Program-made: the position numbers and the translations under genes | In this document: positions 22,461 to 33,096 of the stretch, piece by piece | How the letters are laid out: every line of letters begins with the position of its first letter | Numbering within the stretch: the stretch's first letter is position 1 | Source of the DNA: Chara braunii | Lineage: Eukaryota; Streptophyta; Charophyceae; Charales; Characeae | Length of the DNA: 64,000 bases | Direction of reading: 5' to 3' | Assembly: GCA_003427395.1 (NCBI GenBank) | Contig: BFEA01000031.1 | Location: 155,301-219,300, forward strand | Notes under the pieces: generated by a model | The model's database searches: none | The model's input: the letters and a program-made list of their open reading frames with translations, nothing else | Told to the model about the DNA's origin: nothing

Positions 22461-22690
22461 GCGGGGCAGAGAGGGGTTGTTGTGCATCCAAACTCCTTAT
22501 CTGCATCATGGAGAAGTTGTCGCCATCAACGCAGTGGGGGGGAATTAGTAGCATGTTGGGGCTGGTGAAGTGGGGTTTGTGGTTGAAGGTACTACTTACT
22601 CTTCCCCCCCACCCCTACCTGGTGTTTTCTCATCCTGATTCGTGTCTCCTTCTCTGGCATCGGGTGGGGATAGGATAGATGATCTCTCTG

Positions 22691-22750
22691 CGTTGATTAG
22701 GGTTGATTAGGGTTTATTAGGGTTTATTAAGGTTGATTAGGGTTGATTGT
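22691..22750. repeat. 10-bp tandem repeat, six units
   Basis: Units read GGTTGATTAG or GGTTTATTAG with exact 10-bp spacing. They resemble, but do not match, plant-type telomere repeats (TTTAGGG). Regions 22461-22690 and 22751-23219 hold no recognisable gene. Confidence 0.85.
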
Positions 22751-23219
22751 CGCTCATCTCTCAACCCTCAACTCTTAATCATGAAAGGATTGTTGGTGAT
22801 TACGTTTTTTATTTGCTAGTGAGTATATGTGCGATATGACATCTATTCACATCATTGAATAGGGATATATGATTCATGAGCAGAAGGTCAATCCTTCCCG
22901 TGCCTGGGGAAGTAATCAATGCCTCTGCTCTCTTCGGAGATGGAGGTGAGCCAAGAACATATATACAGACTGGTTGCACACATCATAGCATAGTGATGCT
23001 GGACTCGGTTTCCAACTCACATACATTACATCAATTTTTGGGTTTCACTTCACATCTGTCTTAGGGTTCAATTTTTTGGCTTGATTGATAGGATTGATAG
23101 AATTGGGCTTGATGTCTCGCTTTCTATGGTTATATGTTAGGTTAGGGGATAGGGTTTTGCCTTCAGGGGACATGTTTTATCGATGAAAGAATATAAATAG
23201 ATTGGACGATGGCATATAT

Positions 23220-23235
23220 GGATTGATGTACATAT
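23220..23235. repeat. target-site duplication of LINE B, left copy (16 bp)
   Basis: GGATTGATGTACATAT here is identical to 28823-28838, immediately after the poly(A) of LINE B. This fixes both ends of the insertion. Confidence 0.93.
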
Positions 23236-24345
23236 TCCACATGTCTTATGGTCTAGCCCTGGGTGCGGGCTCCGCGGGAGGATTAGCGACCAGCGCAATG
23301 CTCCTTCTAGGTCGTTAGAGATAAGGATGAGGTCAATCCTTGATTTTGACAGACGTGCCGGGTCTCTATCTCTTACGCATATGAAGTAACGCGCCTGAGG
23401 ATGTAATTGGCGAAAGGAGTCGAAGATTGAAAGTGTTTCACAGAGTTCGGCTATCATTCGTTCATCTTCCATTGCGGCGAAGGAAGGGGATTCTTGGGCG
23501 TTCCATCTGTCCAAGGTCCTGTCGGGGGTAGCATTAAAGTCCCCTGCTATGACGAGGGGGATGCCTTCCGACACTTGTGCGGCCAGCTTCCCCAGAAATT
23601 CCCTTCGTTCACCAACGGTGCTGGGTGAGTAAATACAGAGTATGCATAGTAGCTCCAGTTCCAACATACCGAGGACCGATACCCACCATCCCTCTTCCTC
23701 ATCTACGACCCAGTGAATTGGCTGAAATCTGGAGTCCGGAGGGACCCAGATTGCTACTCTTGTTGAACCTGGTCTAGGTGCGTGGGCTCGGAACGTTGTG
23801 TGAGGCCAAACCATCTTATGTGCTCTGTTACGCTCCGGGGTGTCTTGTAGGTGGGTTTCCTAGACGCAGGTGACGTCCGACCATCGTCTGCCTCCTACTC
23901 CTCTAAGCTGGTCCCAGATAGCCTGACGCTTTTCAGGTTTGCTCGACGCAAGACCATTTACATTAATGGATCGTTGATCAAGGTCGGCCGAGTTAACGCA
24001 TTTCTGCCATGCCGGTTCTTACGATATAATGTTTCTAAGTCATCCATTGTATCCCTTATTTACAGTGCGTGCCATGGCTTGTCGTCCCATCTGTCCAAGA
24101 GTAGAGTTCTCTTCCTCACCAGCTTACACAGACATCTACATATATCGCCCTCTGACCAATACTCGTTGGCTATGACTTTTGCACATTGAAGATCCAGCAG
24201 TGCATTGTGATTAAACCAACGTAAGTTGACTGTCTTGTTGGTTTCAAAACGCAGGAAGAGGTCGTTGTTGGCCATTTGATAGTCGCTGGTTCCAAGCAAC
24301 CGCACTCCCGCTCTTGCGCCCGGGGGGTAGTGTGAGGGGATAAAG
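23236..24345 (-). pseudogene. LINE B inverted segment: ORF1 C-terminus and AP-type endonuclease
   Basis: On the minus strand, starting at 24345, comes a block (LRWFNHNALLDLQ ... DRWDDKPW) that aligns with the same position upstream of the endonuclease in LINE E (FQWFTHR ... HQWDDPPF). It is the conserved C-terminus of ORF1. The endonuclease/exonuclease/phosphatase-type domain follows: DLDQRSINVNGL, then ETHLQDTPERN preceded by an in-frame TAG, then AGDFNATPDRTLDRW, SRIDLILIS and LDHK. These are the expected metal- and DNA-binding motifs of the L1 endonuclease, which nicks target DNA. The main open frame is 23147-23814, but the reading after LDHK is flanking DNA. Confidence 0.85.
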
Positions 24346-27300
24346 GTGCGCATTTGGAGGAAAAGGCTAGATCAGGGTCATGACTTTTATAAGCTAAACA
24401 CATCCCTGCTTAAAGATCCAACCTTCACGCAGATGATCCATGGCGAATGGAACTTCTGGCGTCAACAGAAAAATATGTTCGACTCACACCTAACAGGGTT
24501 TAATAATGGTCTAATATATCTAGCAAAAAAGTGTAAGGATCTGTCCAAAGCCAAGACAACCCAACGACAACAGCAAGAGATGTATACCCATAAAGAACTA
24601 ATAACCCTGGAACAACAAGCAGATTCACAATCTCTCACCACCACTATCCACGATATTAAGGACCGCCTTTTACAATACGCATTACATAGATGGCAAGGAA
24701 TCAGAATTTGGGGAAAGATGACCAAATTTGCTCAGGAAGCTACCATGGATACCCATTTCTTCTCCATGGCCACAGCGAGGGCTAAACGAACAGTCATAGA
24801 AGCCCTTTTTGACCCAAACAACGATGAAATCATAGCTACTGCCACAACACACTGCACACTAATTACTAGGACCTTTTTCAAACAGCTATACACGTCCCAG
24901 ATTCCAACCTCCCAAAAGGGACAGGGAACTGGAGGAGTTCTTAGCACCAATGGATCGGCACCTCTCCCCACAACAGCGAGAACAACCGGAGAAAACCCTG
25001 TCAAAAAATGAAATATGGGCAGCACTCCTCCAAATGAAAGAGGAAAAAAAAACCGGCATAGACGGATTCCCTAAGGAATTTTGGGAGATCATGTGGCCAG
25101 AATTGAGCTCGGACCTATGGAAGTATTATCAGGAGGTGTGGAATGCCGGGGAAATTGGAGAAATTGTGGGTTAAGGGGTGCTATCGCTGCTATACAAAAA
25201 AGACGGCAAAATGAACATTAGGAATTATAGACCTATTACTCTACTCACAGTAGTCTATAAGATGGTGATCAAAGTGCTGGCACATTGTATGACATCTGTC
25301 CTGGAAGATGTCATACACCCGTCTCAGACAGGGTTCATGACCGGAAGGAATATACAAGAAAACATCTTACTAGTTAATGAGGTGGTCCAACTAGCCCAAC
25401 GGAATAAAGCAAACGCGGCCATTATATTCATTGACTTCGAAAAAACATACGACCATGTTGACTGGGAATTTTTGGACAAATGCTTGGCACGAATGAACTT
25501 TGGACCGATCTTTCGACGATGGGTTAGGATCCTTCATCATAATGCCACCACCTGTGTGCATGTCAATGGGTCGATAGCGCCCCCCTTCGAGCTTCAGAGG
25601 TCTGTGAGACAAGGGGATCCCATTGCGCCCTATCTTTTCTTGGTAATAATGGAAGCACTCTCGGCCAACCTCAGGCATAACAAGAACCTCTCTCGCATGA
25701 AGATCACGAACATCCCGGAGGAGGCAGTACCGATCTGTTCCCTTTTTGCTGATGACCTCACCATAATGTTGGAAGCGACAGACCGTAATCTGGAAGAAAT
25801 CCAAATTCTCATGAACCGGTTTTGTTGGCTCTCCGATATGGCAGTAAATTGGGGGCAGAAGACGGTAGGATGGTGGATGCACCAGCAAGGAGGAAGGCCT
25901 CCTGAAAACCCACGAATCACATGGCTCCCCCTGAAGACCCCTTGAGAGTTTTGGGAGCCCTCATTACAGCAAAAGGGAAGCCGGCAACCAACGATGACTG
26001 GCTGACAGGACCGACAAACGCCAGACTAAAACAATGGAATAAAAAACACACATCGTTATTTGGGCGGGCCCTGGTCATTAATAATGTGGTTTTGGCCACA
26101 CTTTGGTACAATTCGATTATATGGCCCATGAGCGACGGGGGGCTTAGGTCACTAAAACAGCAACTAGCAGCTTTCCTTTGGAGAGGGGACAATAATACCC
26201 CCACGCAATTAGTCGAGTAGCTTGGGACTCAGTGATCCAGCCCAAGACCAGAGGAGGGCTAGGAATTGTGGACCCGGCCACTCAATCCCAGACCCTTACA
26301 TTTCGCTGGCTACAACACATTATCTTCTTTCCGTCCTCCACCTGACCCCCCCTGGCCTTGGCGCAAATCGCTGCCCTAGCACCTGAGGCCCCCCAGAAGA
26401 CTGACCCCCTGGTATGGCTACAAGACAGATATTGGAGGCTTCCAAGGAAAGATAAGAATGGGAACCCCGCAAGCACACATTGGCTGCGTTTACTTCGCAC
26501 ATGGAGGAAGTTCCCGCCGCCCGACTGACCCAACCCGGATCGGTGGGAAGAAATCTTCAGACAACCGCTGTTTGGGAACCGATTGATTCCGGATGCCTTG
26601 GGCCAGGTAAGATGCAGCTCAAACGCCCCTTGGAAAGGTTGGGTTAAACATGGTGCTTGCAGGGTAGGGGATCTGTGGGACATAGAGGCAAGATGTTGGA
26701 AGAGCTCAGAAAGGATGAGGGCATGGCTACGCTACTGCCATCTCACGGAATCGGCGCTAAACGAACTCATTGAAAGTTTCCCTCTCCAATGGTATAGCAT
26801 CCTTCGAAAAGGGCCTCAATTGAGAGAAGGAGATTGGGTTTGCCTACCCGATCACAAGGAAGAGATAGGACAAGTACACATTGTAGACCAATCACAGGCC
26901 CTAATTGAGATTTTCTCCGTCCAAAAGGATGACACTCTACGGGGCAGCCAGGATCCTTTTATCTGGAAGGACAGATCGAACATATATCGCATCAGAGTCC
27001 TGGACAACGGCAAAGGACGATGTGCCTACCGCCCTACAACCCCGATTGAGGACCTCCCCTTCGACCCCGACGAGTGGCATTGGTCCCAGGGAGCCACGAC
27101 TAGACAAGGGCCGACAAAACAACTAACACTTTACAACCTAAAAATCAAATCAGCCTATTGTATGCTCCGTCCCAAACGAAGACTGCGGGAGACGGTTGAG
27201 GACAAGTGGCATCGACATCTTAACGTGGACCGAGACTTGCTCAAGCCGATCCGTTGGTTCACTCAACTTAGGAATAAACCCGCTAAGATCTCGGCCCTTC

Positions 27301-28016
27301 AGTGGCAAATAGCACACCGATGCCTGCCTACAAACAACTGGTTGATAGATCACACTCGGTTGGAGCAGCAAGGTCGGGCGTTACCCTGNTGCCATAGTTG
27401 TCTCATGGGNNACCCGGGGAGGAAAAGGGNCGAAACAATTGAACATATCTTCCTCCAATGCCCANCTTCGGTTTTNCTCTGGAGGGNTTGGGACAGGATC
27501 TGGCGACANATTGTCCCCGNTGCAGAATGGCCATNGGANTGGAGGGCTATATTACTAGGTCATTACCCCCCGATTCGGGGAGACACATTCGAGGAGAACA
27601 TGTTTCATTTGGGCAGGCGGGCGGTCCTGTGGGTCATCTGGTGGAAGCGTTGCATTTTGGAAATGGTAGGGGCAAGGGTTGAAGAAGGAGAAGTCACAGA
27701 ACAGTTACGCCTATTAGTCCAACATGAAATTGCTGCCCAGTGGAAGGCGGCCAGAGACAAACTTGACCAAATGAATTCCTGGTCTGACATCAACAAGATC
27801 ATCTCCCGATTCAGTCAGGATTGGTTGGGAGGGGAAAGAAAAGGATGGGTGGCGGAGGTAAGATGGTCTGCGAATTGCCAGCAGGGAGGAGAGCTGCAAG
27901 AGGGACACCGGATGGAGATAGCAAGAGATTATCAGCTGATCTTCCATGAGTGGACAAACCTTGATCCCGGCGAGAGGTTACGCCCGGCTCAAGAATTTGC
28001 AGACCCCTTCTTCTGA
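24346..28016 (+). pseudogene. LINE B ORF2 3' part: linker, reverse transcriptase, zf-RVT
   Basis: The linker starts at 24346 (FYKLNTSLLKDP...). RT motifs follow: NYRPITLLTVVYK, FIDFEKTYDHVDWEFLDK, RQGDPIAPYLFLVIMEAL and the catalytic SLFADDLTIM (about 25741-25770). The longest intact stretch, 26583-28016 (477 aa), contains the connection region and zf-RVT (SAYCMLRP, QIAHRCLPTNNWLID, a Cys/His cluster, TIEHIFLQCP). Damage: a frameshift between 24920 and 24960, a stop at 25172-25174, a frameshift near 25925 and more before 26583. About ten ambiguous bases lie between 27389 and 27538. Motif spacing matches copies E and F, so the protein would be a normal-length LINE ORF2 if undamaged. Confidence 0.9.
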
Positions 28017-28822
28017 GGTCCCCTACTCCTGCTTCCTTCTGTTCTCTTCTGATCTCTGCCTCCCTCTGTTCCTTCTCTGGTTCCGGTCCACTTTCTCTGA
28101 TTATCCCTGTTTATCCCGGCTCATCTCTGTTCACCTCTGTCTATTCTGTCCCTTCCAATACAAGTCCAGTCTAATGGTTAGTAGAGCGACAGCAGCAGAT
28201 GGATACACTGCAGGATTGGTTGGATGAACAGCACCGATATGCGGCGCTGGACCCGGTTTCCAGCATTGGCAATGTACTGCCTGTTTCAGCTTTTCGGTTA
28301 CAAGTTCAGTCTAGTGGTCATTGGTAGGATGAACAGCACGGATATGGGACGCTGGACCCGGTTTCCAGCATAGGCAATGTACTGTCTGTCTCAGCCTTTC
28401 TGATAGTCCCAAATATAAAGAGGCGCCAGATGGATTGGATGAACAGCACAAATATGGGACGTTGGACCCGGTTTCCAGCATTGGCAAAAAAGACATTGAT
28501 CTGAACTCTCAGCACATGATCCTCAATATACAATAGACGCCACGGGGAAAGTAAAGGGTAGGCCGAGGCTGGGTGAAGGAGGGAAACTCCACTGGTGCTC
28601 CCCAGTGGCCTGCCACCCATTACCCTGACCTGGCCACAGGCTAGGAAGGAGGTTACAGTTTCAACATGGGACGCTGGACCCGCTTCCAGCACAGTGGTGT
28701 CCTTTTCAAATGGAACGATTTGTCAAGATGTATTCAAGGGATGCTGGACCCGGTTTCCAGCAGGTGATGCTCCCCACCAATAGATGGAGCTGGTTTCAAA
28801 AAAAAAAAAAAAAAAAAAAAAA
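28017..28822 (+). repeat. LINE B 3' UTR with tandem hairpin units and poly(A)
   Basis: Three tandem units of about 107-115 bp start near 28209, 28324 and 28431. Each contains GGACCCGGTTTCCAGCA, a short hairpin-forming word. The terminal module starts at 28739 but is shortened after GATGGAGC, and poly(A) runs at 28799-28822. Confidence 0.8.
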
Positions 28823-28838
28823 GGATTGATGTACATAT
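28823..28838. repeat. target-site duplication of LINE B, right copy
   Basis: Exact match to 23220-23235. Confidence 0.93.
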
Positions 28839-28883
28839 ACAGACAGTTCTTGATTGTGGAACATAGCTACACACCACTGTATA

Positions 28884-29123
28884 GGGACGCTGGACCCGAT
28901 CTCCAGCTCACACACACCACATCATTGTACAGGGATGCTGGACCCTATTTTCAGCTCACACACATCACACCATTGTACAGGGACACTGGACCCAATTTCC
29001 AGCAGGTGCAGCTCCCCACCAATAGATGGAGCCTTCGACGCCGTGTGCCTACTTATCGGGGATGCTCTTATCACCGCGCTAAATAGGTTTCCCGTATACG
29101 AAGTTTTACAAAAAAAAAAAAAA
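28884..29123 (+). repeat. solitary LINE-type 3' module with poly(A)
   Basis: Three ~53-bp units (near 28884, 28935 and 28978), each with GG(A/C)GCTGGACCC...CCAGC. The last runs into the standard CTCCCCACCAATAGATGGAG segment and an A-run at 29110-29123. No LINE coding sequence precedes it, so it is a severely 5'-truncated LINE or a SINE that shares the LINE tail. Confidence 0.7.
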
Positions 29124-30366
29124 GTATATACAGGGAAACCCTGCAAGCATAGCTACCTCTCACAATAAAGGGGATTCATGTTGCCCGCTGCCGTAATTGG
29201 CGGTGGTAGGGTCCTTGGCCTTGGCCTCCCTATCCGTCATACCACCCCCCTTCCCAACCCTTTTTGTTTATTTTTTCACCTTATAAAAAGTCCAGGTTGT
29301 TGTAGAGGCTCGATGCTAGACATGTGACAGTCACCCTCGGTAATCGGCCATTTGGTTATCTAGCCCACTTCCCTTCCTGCAGGGGACTGCCACACCTCGA
29401 TAACCTTCCCCTCCTAGGTGTACCTTCATCTGAGCCCCCCCCTTCCCCCACATCCCCATTACCTGACCCCCCTACCCTGCTTAAGGATTGTCGGCCAAGT
29501 CTGGACCTCCCAAGGACGCATCAGGAGCAGTTGTAGACAGTGTGAGCACGGAGCCTACAGCACAGCGGACAGGCGAGGGATCAACAAACTTCAGAAAGAT
29601 AGGGGCTTGGGAGTAGGAGAGGGCAAACTGGGTGCCAAGCTAACCCCTGTGCAGTAGCCGGGAGAAGGCAATATATATATATATATATTTTCCCCCTCTG
29701 ATACAATGACCACTAGCCCCCACATGTTCTCTCGTGAACATGTTTCTGGCTGCTATGGGGTTCCCTGTATGCCTACAATTAGGAGTAGTGGTAGGTAGGT
29801 AGTGTGAGGTGAAATTGAGGAAAGAATATAACTTTCAAAAAAAAAAAAAAAGTTACAAACATTTTGCTGCACATATGAAGCTATTGGGACGCTGGACCCG
29901 GTTTCCCGTAGGGGACGCTCCCCACCAATAGACAGGAGCCTCCACGTTCGACACCCACGTTAGGGGGATGCTCGTATCCCCCCCTAAAATGGGTGCCCCC
30001 TGGGGGAATCCAACCAACCAACCACAAAAAAACAAACAAAAAAAGTATCTTATATTATGAAGTTTCTTTTTATTATCTTTTGGAATCATCTGTTCATTGG
30101 CCTGTCCAGATTCTACAGGTAATTTTTTTTATTTTTTTTTAAAAGCTACATTCTTCTCTCAATTTCACCTCACACTACCAACCTACCACTACTCCTAATT
30201 GTAGGCATGTGGGGAACCCTGTAGCAGCCAGAACTGTGTTCACGAGAGAACATGCGGGGGTGCTCCCGACCTGCAGGTGGGAGACACCGGCTAGGCGACA
30301 GCCAGTAGCATCAGGGACCATGCCAACAGGACCAATCCCTGTGCCTCCCCTCAGGTCCCAACTTGG

Positions 30367-30400
<34 letters not shown>

Positions 30401-30404
30401 ATTT
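29124..30404. repeat. anonymous retroposed fragments, inverted pair and poly(A) tracts
   Basis: The segment 29730-29835 is repeated inverted at about 30140-30265 (shared GTAGTGGTAGGTAGG and AGAGAACATG words). Between them, 29886-30043 is another solitary copy of the LINE 3' hairpin module with an A-rich tail. A (TA)n tract lies at 29671-29689. 30240-30366 is GC-rich and ends in poly(A) (about 30367-30399). No gene is credible. Confidence 0.6.
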
Positions 30405-31133
30405 CATGCATGGGTGAGTAAAACATGCAATCAGAGTCATACCCCGCACAATACAGTCATGCCACACACAAGATGCCACGCATAATGATCATGCCACATA
30501 CACTTTGAGACGCATCCGCATTCAACGACAGCATAAGCATATTGAGGTTGAGACAAGGTCGCAACCAACGACTGCTCGAGAATCCCTTCTCCTCACCACC
30601 TTTCTCCTTCCCTGAACTACGCCTGCTTACCACTACCCCGCCGGGAAAACACCCGGAGCCCTGCCATCGAAAGAGGATGAGTGCGTCGACTCCATATTAT
30701 TTATAGCTATGGTACCTACTTCACACATACTATTGGACACTAGACTATGCTGACTCCTCACAGAGCAGGGTGGCTGTCAACGCCGAAACCGCGTCACGGT
30801 TCCTCTCGAAGTTTGACAGAATCGTCGCGAAGAATCGGTCAGACAATGCGCGGAATTATTTTCGCAGAGTAAGAACCTGGACTGGAATCTGGGACCGAAT
30901 TGTTGTATTCCGGTCGATACGGGTTAGCCACCCAGTAATTGCAGCCATCTTTGCTTCCGACAGGTCCAGGATTCGGAGTCTTGTCCTGTCCAGAAGGTGA
31001 TCTCACCCGAGGTCCAAAGTGTCTCCTCATTTTTAGTTCTCTGAAAACACCCCAGATAGAGGTAACGCTGCTGCACCTGCAATTTACACCCAAGGAAGTT
31101 CCAGGACCCCGATTTCTCATCGGTCCTCTTCAG
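30405..31133 (-). repeat. PLE copy P1: 3' region (pseudo-LTR-like direct repeat)
   Basis: This ~730-bp segment is repeated in the same orientation at 35705-36447. On the minus strand its first part still encodes the RT C-terminal (thumb-side) region: NFLGCKLQVQQRYLYLGCF and TKNEETLW near 31095-31020. Noncoding sequence with repeated TGGCATGA words follows. It was contiguous with the RT at 33097 before LINE C was inserted, as the uninterrupted P2 copy shows. The arrangement of a downstream segment also present upstream of the next element fits PLE pseudo-LTRs. Confidence 0.75.
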
Positions 31134-31145
31134 GGTCAGGGTCTT
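31134..31145. repeat. target-site duplication of LINE C, left copy (12 bp)
   Basis: GGTCAGGGTCTT matches 33085-33096 exactly. The empty site is preserved in P2 (GGTCGGGGTCTT near 36446). Confidence 0.93.
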
Positions 31146-32215
31146 CGGAGCAGAACAGCAGTCAACAGAGTGAGAGTCCTGGAAGAAAAGGGACAGAGGG
31201 TGGCCTTCCAGCCAGATAAACCAATCCAGGATTTGGCCATGGATCCAGCAGAATGGGTATGGCAGGCCCCCCGACGGAGGGGCGCCCCCGGAGCAAGTCA
31301 CATTAGCCTGCACCTCTTAACGGTCAAATCAACTTACAAAATGCTTCGACCCAAACGCCATCTGAGCGATACAATTAATGATAGATGGGCCAAGCAGCTA
31401 AATATTGACCGCTCTCTCCTGGCACTGATTCAATGGTTTAAAGAACAAAAGCATAAGCCAATGAAAATTACTTCCCTACAATGGCAGATAGCTCACCGCT
31501 GCCTGCCGACTAACGATTGGTTGATTGACCGAACAAACCTTGAACAAAGAGGCCTGTTGCTCCCATCGTGCCAGCGATGCCAGAACCTCTTCCCCTTCCA
31601 TAAGAAGGCAGAAACCATTGAACATATCTTCATGCAGTGTCCGATCGCGCAGCTCATATGGAGGTGGTGGGACCGTATTTGGCGGAAGATGGAACCGGAT
31701 ATTCCCTGACCCTGGTCATGGCAAACCATTCTGGCGGGGCATTGGCCCCAGGCAGGGACTGCCACGCCCTTCATCGAAAACATGTACAGAATAGGTAGGA
31801 GGGAACTGATGTGGGCACTCTGGTGGCAAAGATGCACCCTAACCATGGAAAAAGTACGAGTAGAGGGCGCAGAGATCATAGAACAAATCCAGCAGCAATT
31901 ACACCTAGAACTTACACGTAGGTGGGTAGATACAAAGGAACAATTGGACCTTTTTAAACGAACAAGGGATGTCAGGAGAAAGATAACGGAATTTTGCAAG
32001 GACTGGATAGGGGGGAGAGGGAAGGTTGGATTGCAAAAGTAGTATGGAGTGGGGACCAAGAGGAAGGGGCACATAACTTAGAAGAAATGAGAGACTACAG
32101 GCTGGTTCTCAAGGACTTGACTAACATTGAGGCCTCATTCCCATTACGCCCCTCCACAGATTTCCCGGACCCCTTCCCCCCCCATGCCCTGTCGCTGACA
32201 GAAATCCTGGCCTGA
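31146..32215 (+). pseudogene. LINE C ORF2 C-terminus (zf-RVT)
   Basis: Translation shows RVRVLEEKGQRVAFQPDK, KMLRPKRHLSDTINDRW, QIAHRCLPTNDWLIDRTNLE, a Cys-rich SCQRCQ pair and TIEHIFMQCP, matching LINE B 26980-27470. The frame is open from 30939 through 31709, and the LINE part starts at 31146. A stop at 31707-31709 and frame changes then occur before the end, near 32215. The part of the protein represented lies downstream of the RT and is thought to bind nucleic acid. Confidence 0.88.
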
Positions 32216-33084
32216 AAGAGATAAAGATATCCTGTCCCTCCCCCACCCACTTGACATTTCCCAACTTGTTCGTCCCTCCTGGCCACACAAGGAACCCCTC
32301 CCTGGAGCCCCCTAGGGAGGATCCTGCTTGCTAATCACGCCTACCAACCTCACTGATGCAGAGACAGTAGGCAAGCTGGCGGGATGGAACAGACAGACCC
32401 TAGGACAAGTATCAGAATTTACAGAAGTCGGGGGGCGTCTCAAGAGTGCAATAAGGGGAAATGGCTATTACAAGCCAATCACGCCTGCCAACTTCACTTA
32501 TGCAGCCAGACAGCTGGCAAGCTGGCAGGTGGAACAAACAGGCCCTAGGATAAGTATCAGAGCCTACGGGAGCCGGGGGACTTCTCAAGAGTGCAATCAG
32601 GAAATGGCTATTACAAGTACAGATGACAGCAAGCAGCCGGTTCACTGTATCAGTCCCGATTTTTCTACCTGGCGCCCTCCCATTGAGGGTGAAGAGATAC
32701 AGAGGTGACAACAGGTTTCCAAGGTCTACACAGAGCTGCTGAATTAAGGGTTATTGGACGACAACACAACTTTACACAGCAAGCCCCGGTGCCCCCCGGG
32801 AGTAGGAATCTGGCGCCGAAATCACGGTGAAGAGCCCCCCCCCTGCTCAGTCCATCCCCTGGTCTTCAGGGCAATCAATGCTGGCAGGTTCTTTCTACGT
32901 TTTTTCTGATGTGTTCTGATGTATGCTAGTTGTATCATACTCATAAGGGACGCTGGACCCGTTTTCCAGCAGGTGGTGCTCCCCACCAATAGATGGAGCC
33001 TATCCCCAGGTGCTAGTGGTGTCTGCTCTCATCAGCATCGCTAACACTAGAGGGGTCTGTTGCTTCTTAAAAAAAAAAAAAAAA
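31146..33084 (+). mobile_element. LINE copy C, 5'-truncated, inserted in PLE P1
   Basis: The element starts within the region upstream of zf-RVT and ends with the conserved 3' module (32947 onward) and poly(A) at 33069-33084. It has a perfect 12-bp TSD. The 3' UTR holds a tandem duplication of about 145 bp (32328-32470 and 32475-32615). Length is 1939 bp, a classic truncated LINE insertion. Confidence 0.93.
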
Positions 33085-33096
33085 GGTCAGGGTCTT
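33085..33096. repeat. target-site duplication of LINE C, right copy
   Basis: Identical to 31134-31145, directly after poly(A). Confidence 0.93.

Larger units (their letters stand above)
23236..28822 (+). mobile_element. LINE copy B with 5' inversion (twin priming)
   Basis: Bounded by a 16-bp TSD and ending in poly(A). 24346-28822 is in sense orientation (linker, RT, zf-RVT, 3' UTR). 23236-24345 is the part that should precede it (end of ORF1 and the endonuclease domain), inverted. The endonuclease fragment stops at the LDHK motif near 23246 and the sense part resumes a few codons further on. This matches the known twin-priming outcome of L1 retrotransposition. Length is 5587 bp; the 5' part of ORF1 is missing. 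Confidence 0.9.

Noticed and set aside
21722-22678. Asn-rich (plus) and Val/Leu-rich (minus) open frames over 200 aa
   Set aside because: Both are translations of the same AAC microsatellite; no non-repeat domain.
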